From positions 2,666,001 to 2,730,000 of the forward strand of contig OX344764.1 in the NCBI GenBank assembly GCA_947034895.1: a stretch of DNA of 64,000 bases, given 5' to 3'. This document shows positions 36,601 to 48,228 of this stretch, piece by piece (position 1 is the stretch's first letter; every line of letters begins with the position of its first letter). The notes below the pieces were generated by a model. It saw nothing but the letters and a program-made list of their open reading frames with translations, did not search any database and was not told the DNA's origin. This stretch comes from Rhytidiadelphus loreus (Eukaryota; Streptophyta; Bryopsida; Hypnales; Hylocomiaceae). Made by a program: the position numbers and the translations under genes.

Positions 36601-36950
36601 AGTTTGATCAAGGTAAGGTAACTACATCTAATTTCAACCACTTTCTACAATTGACCACTTTAGATTCTTGCCTGACTGTATTCTTACTATTCATGAGAGT
36701 TAGTCTATGGTTGGTTTAAAAATCACCTATTTTTAGCACTTTGAAAATTTGTAGTTTTTTCATGAGGTGTCCAAAAAATGCATTCTAAGAGAATCTGGAA
36801 TGAATGGAATCCTCTTTTGACTACCAATAAGACTCCACAAAAAGTCTTTCAATATAATTGAACGATGGTAAATTGCTTTTATGTGCAATTTTAGGTGTAG
36901 TTAGTAGTTACCTTACAAGCAAGTCACTATACCAAGAAGAAAATAGAATT
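33691..36950. other. AT-rich intergenic sequence
   Basis: No gene, RNA gene or bounded element found. A very AT-rich, TAT/ATA-repetitive stretch lies at 34,540-34,690. Confidence 0.5.
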
Positions 36951-36952
36951 TA

Positions 36953-37327
36953 AGGTATAGGCACCCATTCAAAAGTGTCCCCGTACCTATTCCTGTACCT
37001 TAAACTGCCTCTTAATGTGTCCCTAGACTTAGTTAATGTGTCCTTCAAATGCTCACCTCTAATTGAAGGACACTTACTCCTTAACTGTGATTTGCTAATT
37101 GTTGATTTTTTGCAAATTTCGGTTTAGGCTCTATGTTCAATAGTTTCAGTGGTCTAGGGAGCTGGCACTTTGAAAATTCATAGAAATTACATACCACATC
37201 CAAAAAATCTATTTTTTTTTAATATTCATGATATTCTCTTTCTAATACTAGAAAATATCACTTTTAGGAAAAAGTATCTCCAACTATGCTGAATTGCTTA
37301 TTTTGACGGTTTTGGGTGCTTCCACCT
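36953..37327. mobile_element. 375-bp TA-flanked MITE
   Basis: TA (36,951) then AGGTATAGGCACCCATTC; the inverse right end AGGTGGAAGCACCCAAAACC closes at 37,327 before TA. It shares CTCCAACTATGCTGAATTGC with 26,593-26,966 and is one base longer, so they are members of one family. Confidence 0.82.
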
Positions 37328-37329
37328 TA

Positions 37330-38157
37330 AACGTTGCTCCCCCTATAGTCTCCCGTTTGCCATTCGATTCTCCCACCACTATTCTCTCCATCATTCTAAG
37401 AAACTACGCGTCATGCATTCTTCCAAATTTCGTCCAAAGAACACCGGGTCCTCCAAATCTCCAATTGGTTCAATTCAAGCCTTGGTATGATCGACAGTAC
37501 CCTGACACCCTTGAATCACGCTTCACTCTCATTGTTTGTGCCACTCCAGACGGCCCACCTTATCGATCAATCTACCCGCGCGGACGCTTCGCTGCGACAT
37601 TTGTAACGCAGGCTGCATGGACCTCACTCCAGTCAGATTGAAGCATCTTTCACGGTGGCTTTTTTCTTACAAAACGAGGCTAGGTCGGATCGAGGTACTG
37701 TTCTGGCACTCCGGCCCTGGGATCGATCGACAATTCATTCATTGAAATCCTGAGCGAGAGTGCGGGAGTGCATGCGTCACAATGCAATGGGGTCCTCGTG
37801 GAGGAAGCCATTGCAGCCCATGCTTTTTGCAGAGGATTTTTTGCTTAAGTTTTGGTCATAGGATGTGTAACATAATTGTGGATAAGTGGTAGCTAGTACA
37901 TTGTCGTCATATTCACTAGACCCTAATGTCTGCTTCTCAGCTACAGATATGGTAAGAGGTTTCTAAATCTACCCATGTTCTAATTGCGTCTCGTCTCTAG
38001 GATCAGGTGACATATTGAGTGGAAAGTCTATGGCAGCCATTGATTGACAGTTTATGCGCCCTCTACCTTACTGCATTTTTTTTTACCTGTTTACAGCATA
38101 GCTTGTCACGGGGAAAGGTCTTCCACGTAAATGGGTTCATGTGTGTGCGGAAACATG
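37330..38157. other. GC-richer upstream region of the hevein-EG45 gene
   Basis: Base composition changes abruptly at the MITE edge. The frame at 37,294-37,641 begins inside the MITE and has no family features, so I do not call it a gene. This region more likely contains the distal promoter of the gene starting near 38.19 kb. Confidence 0.4.
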
Positions 38158-38164
38158 TATATAA
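38158..38164 (+). promoter_or_regulatory. TATA box, hevein-EG45 gene
   Basis: TATATAA in the context ATGTATATAAGTGC. Transcription would start near 38,190 in a leader that ends CAG at 38,262 before GTACGC. A 5' UTR intron to AG at 39,365 would put the ATG 11 bases into the next exon. Both the box and the leader intron are predictions. Confidence 0.5.
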
Positions 38165-39120
38165 GTGCATTGAGTTCTCTTCCAATTGCAAGCAGCAAAC
38201 CTTGAGCTCAAACCATAGCTAGCTGTAGCAACTCCATTGCGTGATTGCGGCGTTTATTGCAGGTACGCTTGGAGAATTTCTCTCCGAGTCAGTTTGACAG
38301 TGACTGATCGTGAGTCTCGATATATCATCTTCTTCTAACTCTTTCATTTCTTCGTGCATTTGGAGCCTGTCGTGAGTGATTTCATGCCATGCGTAGGATA
38401 TATGTTAGGATCCATCCTGTATTCAATTCCTGTATATATGCCTTCGACATATGCTTGATGATGTTGGTGATGTGGCCTCGATCAGTTGTGGTGTGGATTC
38501 GATATATATACTGTACTAACAAATTGCTGACCATGGATACTGATCGATCGATATCCGAGTGCATTATCAGGAGTCCAGACATTAGAATTCCAGTAATATG
38601 TCGCTATAATACTCCAGCTTTTCTATAACATTTCATTTCTGTGACTCCGAAATCAAATTTATACCTTTTATGTGTGCGTGATCATGTTGATGAAAAATGA
38701 TGTGGACTCAGTTGTTTACAACACCACAAACGGGTAACGGGAGAATCGCGAGGCTCCCTCCCACTGGTAGCAAAGAATTGAAATGGGGTGCTTCATCTTC
38801 TTGCAGTGTGAACGGTGCCTCAGTCTGTAAGAATTGGACAATTACAGAACTGAAATCGTACGGGTCGGGTAGTGTCTGTCCCGGGGGACAGAACCAAAAT
38901 TTGTTGTAGTTACAAGTGAGCATTCAAATTGTTAGATATCCCTGTGCATGCCTGACCAGGAGTCAGTGCTTTACGTCATAAGAAAACTAGTAACGTGCTT
39001 AAAGAATTCAAAACTCCAGCGAGTTTTACAACCAATATTCTGTTGTGAACCGAAACGACATTAATTAGATCAACTTTATGAGATGTTACTGATCCTAATT
39101 ATTAATTAATGATCAGGAGT

Positions 39121-39181
39121 GACTCAGTTCGTTGCCCGCATGTCCGTGGTGTGAGAAATTGTTGTACCACTGAGTCACTGA
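39121..39181. promoter_or_regulatory. Inverted TGACTCAG pair
   Basis: GTGACTCAG at about 39,119 and CTGAGTCAC at about 39,170 are inverted about 40 bp apart, about 200 bp before the hevein-EG45 start codon and inside the predicted leader intron. TGACTCA is a bZIP-type core; a role in expression is inference. Confidence 0.35.
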
Positions 39182-39376
39182 CCATTGATAAATATTGCAT
39201 TACCAGGAGTCGCGTGTACGTATTCGTCGAGGTCGTAAGAGTTTAAGTAACTGGATAATTGTACATACAACTAGCTACGATTGGGTTCTTCTGATTGGTC
39301 GGACTTGATTTTTGGATTGATCGAGATTATAGCTGAAGTTTTATTTAATTTATATCTGTGAGCAGTTCAAGCGACC

Positions 39377-40546
39377 ATGGCTCGCCAAGTAAAGATGCTG
39401 ATAGCATTGGCGGTGTCACTCCTGGCCCTGACCCTGGCAGCTGCCGAGCAGTGCGGCAAGCAGGCTGACAACAAGGAGTGTCCCAACAACTTGTGCTGCA
39501 GTCGTTACGGCTACTGCGGCGACACAGATGAGTATTGCAAAGACGGCTGCCAAAGCCAGTGCCACGGTCGGGGCCATGGTGCATACGGTGTTCTTGCCGC
39601 AGCTGAGCAGTGCGGCAAGCAAGCTGACAACAAGGAGTGTCCCAACAACTTGTGCTGCAGTCGTTACGGCTACTGCGGCGACACAGATGAGTATTGCGGA
39701 GACGGCTGCCAAAGCCAGTGCCACGGTCGGGGCCATGGTGCATACGGTGTTCTTGCCACAGCTGAGCAGTGCGGCATGCAAGCTGACAACAAGAAGTGTC
39801 CCAACAACTTGTGCTGCAGTCAATTCGGCTACTGCGGCGACACAAATGAGTATTGCGGAAACGGCTGCCAAAGCCAATGTCATGGCGGCGGTGGTCTTCG
39901 TGCCAGCACTGGAAAAGCTTCATACTACACCACATATGTCCGTAAGTTTGTAAACCTTCAATAAATTGGGTATAAGGTTTCGCTTGAAGGATCTTGCGGT
40001 ACGATTAATTAGTTTATACGAGTTCGTTAGACTGAAAGCGGGTGACTGTAAACTAAATATCTTTTGGACCATTAGCTAGCTAGCCTACGTAGAGAAATAA
40101 CCTTGCACTAACCCAGCATCTTCAATTTAGTTCCCCCAGTTACCAATTGCACTAAATCTCTAACGATGCGTTATCGATGAATGTGTGCAGCATCGGCTTG
40201 CTACGGCAAAGACGAAAGTCATTTCCCACCAAACCGGCACATGGCTGCAGTGAGCGACGGCAACCCCAACCTCTGGAAACACGGCCAGGGCTGCGGCAAG
40301 CACTACCGGATTCGCTGCCAAGGTAACGGCTGTCGCAATGGAGAGCACATCACTGTCCAAGTGGTCGACCGCTGTCCCAACGGCTGCGAGGGCCGCGTCT
40401 TCGATCTCTCAGAGGAAGCGTTCGGTGCGATTGCTGACAAAAATGCCGGTGTGATCACGGTCCAGTATGAGCCCGTTAGCAGTGCCGATGCAATCCCCTG
40501 GTCCCAGAAGAAGCTCATCGCCGAAGTGGGACGCATCCGCAAGTAA
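39377..40546 (+). CDS. Secreted protein: three hevein chitin-binding domains plus EG45-like beta-barrel
   Basis: Two exons, 39,377-39,941 and 40,191-40,546, join in phase (306 residues). The ATG is in a good context (GCGACCATGGC). Residues 1-23 are a signal peptide. Three 53-residue units start at about 24, 77 and 130; each carries the eight-cysteine hevein (ChtBD1) pattern, [20 protein letters not shown]. The serine and three aromatic ligand positions are kept (Y/F, Y, Y). After a Gly/Ser-rich linker (about 172-184), residues 184-290 are a double-psi beta-barrel: [46 protein letters not shown]. This fits the EG45/plant natriuretic peptide group better than Barwin (PR-4) and lacks the second expansin domain. 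It is likely apoplastic, binding chitin or wall glycan in defence (inference). Repeats 1 and 2 are nearly identical in DNA. Confidence 0.9.
39446..39900 (+). repeat. 159-bp coding tandem repeat (hevein modules)
   Basis: GAGCAGTGCGGCAAGCA-type starts lie at 39,446, 39,605 and 39,764, an exact 159-bp (53-codon) period. Modules 1 and 2 differ at only a few bases; module 3 differs more. This indicates recent module duplication by unequal exchange. Confidence 0.93.
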
Positions 40547-40547
40547 T

Positions 40548-41460
40548 CGATCGATCACTGTCGTCGATCAAGGTTTCACTGTCCGTTTGTACATCCCGTT
40601 TTGCATGCACTCGATCTCGATCGATCTCCTGTCGATCAAAGTACGTATTGTAGTAAATTAGAATAAACTCCAGATCGATCGATCTAGTTCTTACGGTGTG
40701 TTTCCCAGACCTAGAATCATGGTTCGATCTCGATCTCTCTCATGCACTTCCCGTGCATGATCATGTATTTTGTGAGTACGTTAGGCTAGCTGCTTGCTAG
40801 ATCGGTGGTTACCGGTATGTTTCGACGGTATGCATCGATCCTTCACTGCCAGTAGCTGTACGTAAGTGGTGTATTTTGCGTGCAGAGCTTTGAGCTTTGA
40901 GCTTTGAGCTTTGTTTGTCGTGGTTGTAAGCTGTGAGAGCAGCTTGCTTAAGGCTTAATACATCCAGTCTTCACGACTGTGTATGAGCTCTGAGTGGGCT
41001 AAACGTGTGCTTAATATATACGACTGAAGCCTGTTTAATTAAGTTTGTTACAAGCTGAGTGAATGTTGTTGCTCTGTTTCTGACATGATCGCTTTGCTCG
41101 GCACTTTGATTTGCTGCAAACGGAATTCTCGTGTGTTCTGCGTACTCACAAGAATTTGAGGATATTGTCCATTAAGTGAAGTGCTTGTTCAATTCGAGCA
41201 CGTCAATTGATGCAACTTAGGATGAACCAGCTAGCTAGTGATTTTGTAAGCAAATTTTGTGTGTTGGGAGAACACCAACCAGCTAGGATAGCCAAGTGGA
41301 TGAAAAGTGACAAATTTTAAATGCACGCAAAATCAGAATATGGCAAAACTTAGAGAGTTTATTATCTCTACCATTGGGAGAGATTGAGCAACTTGTGCAC
41401 GACAGTTTGAAAGTTCAAAATTTACGTAGGGAAATGAAAGTCTAACATGTGTTAAAAGCA
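40548..41460. other. 3' flank of hevein-EG45 gene, GATC/CGATCGATC-rich, with a heptamer repeat
   Basis: CGATCGATC-type motifs cluster at 40,548-40,735. A four-copy TGAGCTT heptamer run lies at 40,885-40,913. No second gene seen. Confidence 0.5.
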
Positions 41461-41466
41461 ATAATA

Positions 41467-41732
41467 GGGAATTTCATTAGAATGGCATATTCCATGCACT
41501 ATTTTGAGACCCCCCAATCTAAACTGTAAAAGTGCCATCTTAGGATTGGTGTAGATTTCAAACCACCCAATTTGAACTGTAAAAATGACATCTAGGATAG
41601 TATAGATTTCAGTCATCTTGGACTGGTAAGGATTTTAGACATTTAGGATATATATGTACATTTTAGACTGCACGGTCTAAACCATAAAAAGTGCCAAAGT
41701 TACGGAATGGTGCCATCTTAATGAAATTCCCC
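41467..41732. mobile_element. 266-bp MITE with 6-bp target duplication
   Basis: GGGAATTTCATTAGAATGGC and the inverse GCCATCTTAATGAAATTCCC bound the unit, and ATAATA flanks both sides (41,461-41,466 and 41,733-41,738). The interior repeats TAAACTGTAAAA.TG.CATCT twice. Confidence 0.8.
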
Positions 41733-42171
41733 ATAATAGTAGGCATGTTAGGGCTTTTATTCTTAAAAATTCATTTCTCATGTCTAAAAGAATTATGACA
41801 AGTGTATATTTAGGAGTAGTTGCATTCTAAGATTGTCACAGAAATTAGAATAACCCTTCAATTTCATTAGAATAGGTTGATTGACAACTATAGCTGTAGT
41901 GCATTGTAAGCTTGTATGAATTTCAACGTATGCTCACCGAAACAGTAAAAAATTACGATTTTTTTTTATAAATAATATGTTTAAGATTATTATTTTTTAA
42001 AATTTTGGTTCCTGCGCCACTATTGCTACAGGTTCAATTGGGCGAAAAGAGGGAAAAAACGAATTTTTGAGCAAAAAAAAGTAAATTTCAGGGTACCTTG
42101 GAGGGTTGTGGATTTCATTATAAGAAATTAGATTAAAGTTTGATCCCTACCAAATCAATTGAATGAACTAA

Positions 42172-42650
42172 TTAAGACCTTGTTTGCGTCCAATTGAGAG
42201 GTGAAGGCCAAATTGTTGAAGGTTGAAATTGGTTGTAATTGAGAAGTTCTTGAAAAATGGATTTACACCATAAAATGAGAAGTTACAAGGTTCTAAGAAG
42301 GCCCATTGACTTGGAACACACTTTTTTCCTACATGACATAGTCGTAACAAAAATCCTCAAAGTTTGAGCCCTCATCAAGAATTGTAGTCAGAGCTACTTC
42401 ATTTAGGGTTTTCCTTGCTAAAAAGCACTAGAAGCCACAAATTTTCTAATATTTTTAGTTTTTAATTCTAATCATGAGTTGTCCTATTTGATAAATATAT
42501 TAAGAAATTAAGTGGTACATTTCATGCTCTCTTGGGAATTTGCATCAATCCAAACTAAGAAACATCTCAATGGTTTACAAGGGCTTGGAAAAGGAGATTT
42601 TTCAATTTTATAGAAGTCAACACTTGTTTTGGGTGCAAACCAGGCCTAAG
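42172..42650. mobile_element. hAT-like MITE (probable)
   Basis: The left end TTAAGACCTTGTTTGCGTCC and the inverted right end TTAGGCCTGGTTTGCACCC share about 14 of 19 positions. GGCCTGTTTG-type ends are typical of hAT elements. The flanks GAACTAAT / GAATAATT could be a worn 8-bp duplication. Confidence 0.5.
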
Positions 42651-43239
42651 AATAATTTGCAATATTATAGAAATTGATGAAGCTCATTTCCAGTTTATCC
42701 TCAATCGGGTTAATAACTCTAATCCAAGTGGCGCTTCCTCAGACCCATCCAGTTGTCTCCCAAAAGCCACTAACCACGTCAACTGCCACCTGGACCAAGT
42801 ACAAGCAACGTGGCCAGACCCCAGACCCGTTCTCGCGAATCTCTGCGTCGACAACAATCCACGATCTACACCGTTGGATCAAAGCAAAATTTCCACGGCC
42901 CCGATTCCGTCGTCTATGTCTCTATGCCGTTCTGAGCGGGAGCTATGGCGCGTTTGAGCCAGCGATGGAGTCTTGAGGGCGCTTCAGCTGCGACGAGCCT
43001 GCCCCTGTTCGTTTGTCAGACTCTCAGATCTCATCAGTTAGGATTCAGATTCCTTTGGCAATGCGTAATTAGCAGCTGTTGCACTGGTATGTTTTTTTTC
43101 TAGGAAAATCTGCTATAAGTTTGAGTTCTTCATGTAACCGCAAGTTTTCGCGTGCGAAGTTTTCACCACTCCGCTTTCTCGCTTTCACCCTACCTGCCGT
43201 TTTCACCGTCGATTCGCGTTAGAGAGTAGTGCAGAAATG

Positions 43240-43735
43240 CGTGCATCTTGTAATTGAAGCTGCCGCATTTCGTTTTTTCTGCATCCCGAGAATCCATTCG
43301 CGTTTTTTCTCATCCTTCTCTCTGGTGATCCTCGCTGTGCTGCACAACTCTTGTCGCCGTTGTCATTCCTCTATAGAATTTTTTGTTTTAGTTATTTCAT
43401 CGAAAATCATTAGAATTCTTGCTCATTTTGTAAAATCTAGAAGACTTGGGGCTTAGGGTTCGGAGTTTTGTAGCGATCGAGCACGGAGGATTGAAAGAGG
43501 TGGAGCTATTGACACAAGTGGATTCGTGTTGGATGTTTTGCTCTTGTTGCGGGTGTCATTCCTCTGTAGGGCCTTTTTCTTTCGTTCCCTCATCGGGAAT
43601 TCCTGCTCATTTTCTAAAATCCAGAAGACTTGGGGGGCTTACTTAGGGTTTGGAGTTTCGTAGCGATTGAGCATGCAGGATTGAAAGAGGTGCAGCTACT
43701 GACACAAGCGGATTCGCGTTCGAGAGCTTCGTAAT
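43240..43735. repeat. Direct duplication in the syntaxin leader, about 235 bp apart
   Basis: The stretch from about 43,340 to 43,520 (CATTCCTCTATAG, TGCTCATTTTGTAAAATCTA, GAAGACTTGGGGCTTA, GGATTGAAAGAGGTGGAGCT) recurs at about 43,555-43,735 with scattered changes. Confidence 0.8.
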
Positions 43736-43974
43736 TTGCGCAGGTAAATCTCATTCTCCATTCTGCATTCTCATTCTCCACAGGACACAAAAGGGTTGTC
43801 ACAGCTTCTTCATGGAGAAGGGCTCCTATTGGCTCCTCTTTTTCACTCCATACCTTCTCATTATTCAGAGAAGTTTCATGCTCGGAGAAGGTTTGACAAC
43901 CCCTAATGTGATTTCTCAGAGTGTTTTCGTAGTTTTATTTATTTACTTTTGTTTTTTTTACTTTTGGTGGATCG

Positions 43975-44520
43975 GAAGGTTAGATGCAGGGCTTAAGAGT
44001 TGGTCATCTGGTTTGTTATATGGTTATCTTTCGTGCTTTATTGTAGGTGTTATTGCATGTGTGTCAGGTTTGTGTTCTTGGTGTTGATGGTTTATGTGGA
44101 TTAGGTTTCCAGGGAGATTGGTGCTGGATTGAATTAGTGAAGTGAATTAGGGTTTCATGGTTGTATACGTGGGCTGATTTTGAGTTATTTATGCCCGTAT
44201 GAATCGATTTTGCGCAACTTTATTGTCGTAGTAATTCGTCGCTGTAAATTTGATTTTCTCTGAGTAACGTTGTAGCTTTATTTTTATTTCTATTTGGTTT
44301 TACGGTTGTTTGGAGTGGCGCACTGAGAGGTTGGATCTAGAGTTTGAGAATCGATCATCTGGAATCTTGTGGTTTTCTTTCTTATTTTGTTCTGGATGTT
44401 ATTGCATTCGTGTTTTCGTCTTGCTTATGTGGATTATTTTTCGGGGAGATTGGCGCTGCATTGAATTAGTGAAGTTAACTGGGTTTATGGTTTTACGTGT
44501 TGATGGAGTTTAGGGTTTAC
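43975..44520. repeat. Second direct duplication in the syntaxin leader intron, about 330 bp apart
   Basis: About 43,980-44,190 and 44,310-44,520 share GGTCATCTGG / CGATCATCTGG, GTGTTATTGCAT, TTATGTGGATTA, GGGAGATTGG.GCTG and ATTGAATTAGTGAAGT in the same order. Confidence 0.75.
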
Positions 44521-44733
44521 CAGCGGGATGAAGACTTCTTAATCACGATACTCTTGGCGGAAGAGTGATGTTATTTCAGATGAATGTACCGTTCAGGAGA
44601 TTGTCTCGCAACCAGCGGATTATAGGGCGGAGTGGACTGGACTAGATTGCCTATAATAGCGCTTTGTTCAAGAGTGCACGTGCCCGGGTTTTTTTTTTTC
44701 AAGCGATCGGGGGAGGAAAAGTGCTAGACAAGG

Positions 44734-47544
44734 ATGAGTTTCTTAGACATAGAGGCTGGGGGTCTCCCCCCCGGTCGCAGGCAGCAAGATACGACGCAGG
44801 CGCTTGCGGCCGGAGTGTTTCAGATCAACACCGCTGTATCGTCATTCAAGCGTCTCATTGGCTCGTTGGGCACTGCTAAAGACACTCCTGCCCTTCGAGA
44901 AAAATTGTAAGATTCTCGTACCCGAAACCTGCACATCTGTGACATTCTATCATAATGCCTTGCAAAAGGGGTGTATCGTTCTCTTCTTAATATCTTACAG
45001 ATGGAGACGCTTAAGCTATCGCTCTACGTCGGAATGTTAGCTGTTGATAGTCAAGGCTCACGATCCCTAATGTGCAGTCACCTTATTGATGGTGGCTTGA
45101 GGTTCTTTCTTGAAGAGACTATATTTGGTATTTGCCGGATCATAATAGAATTGAAATTACCAATATTTTGTGAGCTAGAATAGTTGCAACTGTTAGAAAG
45201 GGGAGGAGACTACATGTTTTAGTACATGACACTTTATGAAAATTGCTTTGTTAGCTTTCTACTTTTCGGTACCATAAGAAAGCGTATGCTCTCAGGCACA
45301 AAACGCGACTGCACATAGGACAACTTGCCAAAGAAACAGGCTCAAAGTTGAAGTCTGCTAGTGATCATGACCACAACAGACCTGTTCAGGTAAGCCATTG
45401 TAACCTTTTTTGATGAATTCTGATTTCATATTTGTGAACCCTGTATTCTGTTGGCTTTCTGAATGGTTTTCAAAGATGTCGACCTCAATATTTAGTCCAG
45501 TCTTGTTGGAAGAAGTGATTTAGTGGGAGAAGACTAGATTACTTCTTCAACGTAAACAACATAATCTTACAGGATCTGATGGCAAAGTGTTAAAATGTGT
45601 ACTGGGTTGCTTGTTCTTTGATTTCTATAGTTATTTCAGTGAATTCTTATTTTCTGCGCAGGGCAATAAGAAATTGAGCGATGCTAAACTTGCGAAAGAC
45701 TTCCAAGCCGTGCTTGTAGAATTTCAGAATACCCAGAAAATAGCTCAGGAACGAGAAAAAATGTTCGCACCATTTGTTCCTGAAGATGTTCAAGCAAGGT
45801 CTGGTCTTTCATCCGTTTTTCAGCTTTGAATAAACCCAGGTGCTCTTATTTTAGCGACTGTAAGGTCTTTTAGTTGTCAATGTCTGTTGCAGAATAGGGC
45901 AATGTTAAAGGACTAGGTAGGTGTCACTTGATTATCTTGTTTGCAGGGCAATTTTGTAAATTCAAGTTGTCTTATGTTTATTCCTTATGGTGGATCATTT
46001 ATCCAATTTACTTGAGAACTCATTCATCTGGAATCAATCATCTATTGCAAGATGTGTGGGTAGCATGAACTATACTTGTAGTTCTAGCTCTCTAGTGATT
46101 CACTGATTCTTAAACATAGCTTGGGTCCCTTGACGGCTTTTTCGGGGAGATTGCCGATCTGTTTGCCATGCTTTTAGCTTACCTTCTACTGTGAGCGGTG
46201 ACGTGCACATGAAAGAACAGAATTTCTGCAGTGATGTGGTACGCTGGCCTTAGTTATGAATATGTTAATCTAAGCTAGTTTGTTGATCTTATGAAGACTC
46301 ATGAGATGAGTGGTTTTCTGCAGTCAATATTCAGGTGAAGTGAAGTCTGCGCCAGAGGAAAGTCAACATCAAACCTTTGCTGCACAAAGATCGTAAGAAT
46401 TTGGCACTTACTCTCACACTCCCGCGTTGTTGCCTCAGATGAAGGTTTCGGCGTAGTTTGTTCTTTATTTGCTCTGGATGAAGAAATAAAGCGTTGAACT
46501 TTTTGCCTCCAGGATTGATATGAATATTGAATTAAAATGCTGTGCAGGCAAGACTTCATCCAGCTGGAGAACGAAACAGTTTTCAATGAAGCAGTGATTG
46601 AGGAGAGAGAGCAAGGCATACGAGAAATACATCAACAAATTGGCGAAGTGAATGAGATTTTCAAGGATTTAGCTGTTCTCGTTCACGAGCAAGGCTACAT
46701 GATTGGTATGTTATATGACTGATACCGTCTTTTGTATTGCCTGCTATTTAACACTCTGCATAGCCATGGGTTATTATGCTTCCTGCGTTTTGGAAATATA
46801 GTGAACAACATCTGCGTCTGTTGTTGCAGAGGACATTGACTCAAATTTACAAGGTGCGGAAGCTGCTACGGAGCAAGGAAATCGCCAGCTTGCAAAAGCG
46901 GCTAACAGCCAAAAGTCGGGAACAACACTGGTAATCTTCGTACGCCCGACCTCTTTAACATCAACTTCTGTAATATCACATCCTCTGTTCTCTCACCTTA
47001 CCCTGGGAAATCACCGTACCCAATCAAAACTCACTCTCGACTCTCATTTGCACAGTCATTTCACAAAAAGTTGTATAAATGTGATTATGAGTTCACACTA
47101 AACAAATATGATTATAAGGGGTTCACCAAGTATGAAACGTGTTCTAGAACACCTTCCTGACCCCTGCGACCCCAAGTACTTCTTTTAATGTTACTTTCTC
47201 TTGCAACACTATTTTGTAACAATGTTACATAACTCCATATAATCATTTGCATTTGGGGCGCCTAGGCTGTGACTCTAGAGTGGGTCCGTTTTACTTCTGA
47301 CAGACAATTATGCTGTGGATCGCTTTGGAGAAGCTCTAGATACCGCAGGGACATTCCTTTTAACTCGTGACTCTTCTTTCCACATTTATGCCTTTGCTGT
47401 AGCCTTAGTTGCTGGTGATAATGTGGGTGACTGCTGAAGAGAGAAGGCACCCTAACTCTTTTTTTGGTGTTTCTGCAGACTTGTTTGATTTTGGTGATTG
47501 TGGCAATGGCAGTGCTTGTTCTGCTCCTCTTTTTGACTCGGTGA
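44734..47544 (+). CDS. SYP2: Qa-SNARE, SYP2-type syntaxin (prevacuolar/vacuolar)
   Basis: Seven exons join with matching phases: 44,734-44,906, 45,296-45,389, 45,662-45,798, 46,324-46,392, 46,548-46,705, 46,830-46,930 and 47,479-47,544 (265 residues, usual family length). The start is [10 protein letters not shown], the SYP2 signature. An N-terminal Habc-like helical region (about 30-130) includes [16 protein letters not shown]. The SNARE motif starts at about 176 ([21 protein letters not shown]); the zero-layer glutamine is residue 206 in HEQG. Residues 245-265 are a C-terminal membrane anchor. SYP2 syntaxins act in fusion at the prevacuolar compartment and vacuole (family knowledge). The exon 3 donor is GTCTGG, weak but the only one in phase. 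The ATG at 44,664 upstream is in another frame. Confidence 0.95.
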
Positions 47545-48228
47545 CGACGTCCTCCTCGTTTGTGACATTTGATTGGGGTCTACCATATTCTGACATTGCT
47601 CTAGTTAGCATATTTACCTAAAATAATTTTAGAAACAGGTAAACCAGGTACTGTATATCTATTAGTCCTAGGGTTTTGTGTTGTTCAAGGTGAACCTTGT
47701 TTTTTGAAACTGCGCCAGCTGTGGTACAATCAATCCTCAGCTTCAAGTTATTTTGGCTCAGCTTAAGTTTTGTAACACGAGCGTTGGAATTGCATGCAGT
47801 GTTGGCCATTACCTGTTGATGTTTTGAGGGAGATTGTACAGGTACAATGTTTTGTAGTCTGTCAGTATTCCAAGTGTGCATGCTTTGTTCTACTTGTGGG
47901 TGATGCCACCTGATTGCCAGGTAGGGATACCAAAGACAGCTTCCTGGGATCAGGAAAACCTGAAGAATTCCGGATGAGGGAAAACAACTTACTGCTCATC
48001 AGAATTCAATTTTTGTCCTCTTGCCATCAAAAATTATGATTTATCAGCGGGTGAAACGGTATTAAACCCGGGATTTTCTTCTTCTTACAACTCGTCCTGT
48101 ACTATGCTTTTAGTTCAAGGCTCTCTGGTGTTCACAGCAGTATGTGGTTACTAAGTGTCTCAGCGCATCTAAAAATTCTATGATACGGACTTGGAATGGT
48201 GCGTTTGTTCAGGAGAGTGAGTTTGTAT
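47545..48228. other. 3' flank of the syntaxin gene
   Basis: Contains the 3' UTR. I see no further gene up to the piggyBac element's TTAA. Confidence 0.5.

Larger units (their letters stand above)
42680..44733 (+). promoter_or_regulatory. Promoter and 5' leader of the syntaxin gene, with two local duplications
   Basis: Composition becomes GC-richer from 42,700. A leader exon probably ends CAG at 43,743 before GTAAAT, and a T-rich tract ending CAAG at 44,703 is the likely acceptor, giving a leader intron of about 960 bp. The open frame at 42,674-42,976 has no family features. Two pairs of diverged direct repeats lie here (see separate entries). Confidence 0.5.

Noticed and set aside
37294..37641. 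115-residue open frame
   Set aside because: It starts inside the TA-flanked MITE, has no recognisable domain, and lies in probable promoter sequence.
39345..39935. Long antisense and off-frame ORFs over the hevein repeat
   Set aside because: They exist because the coding strand repeats a biased 159-bp unit; they cover the same repeat and show no independent features.
40191..40546. Barwin (PR-4) domain
   Set aside because: The usual hevein-Barwin pairing suggested it, but the barrel motifs ([26 protein letters not shown]) fit EG45/natriuretic-peptide-like proteins better.
42674..42976. 100-residue open frame upstream of the syntaxin gene
   Set aside because: No family features; composition is that of a promoter/leader region.
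44664..44879. 71-residue frame at the syntaxin start
   Set aside because: Wrong frame. The frame from ATG 44,734 gives the SYP2 N-terminus and matches all later exons.
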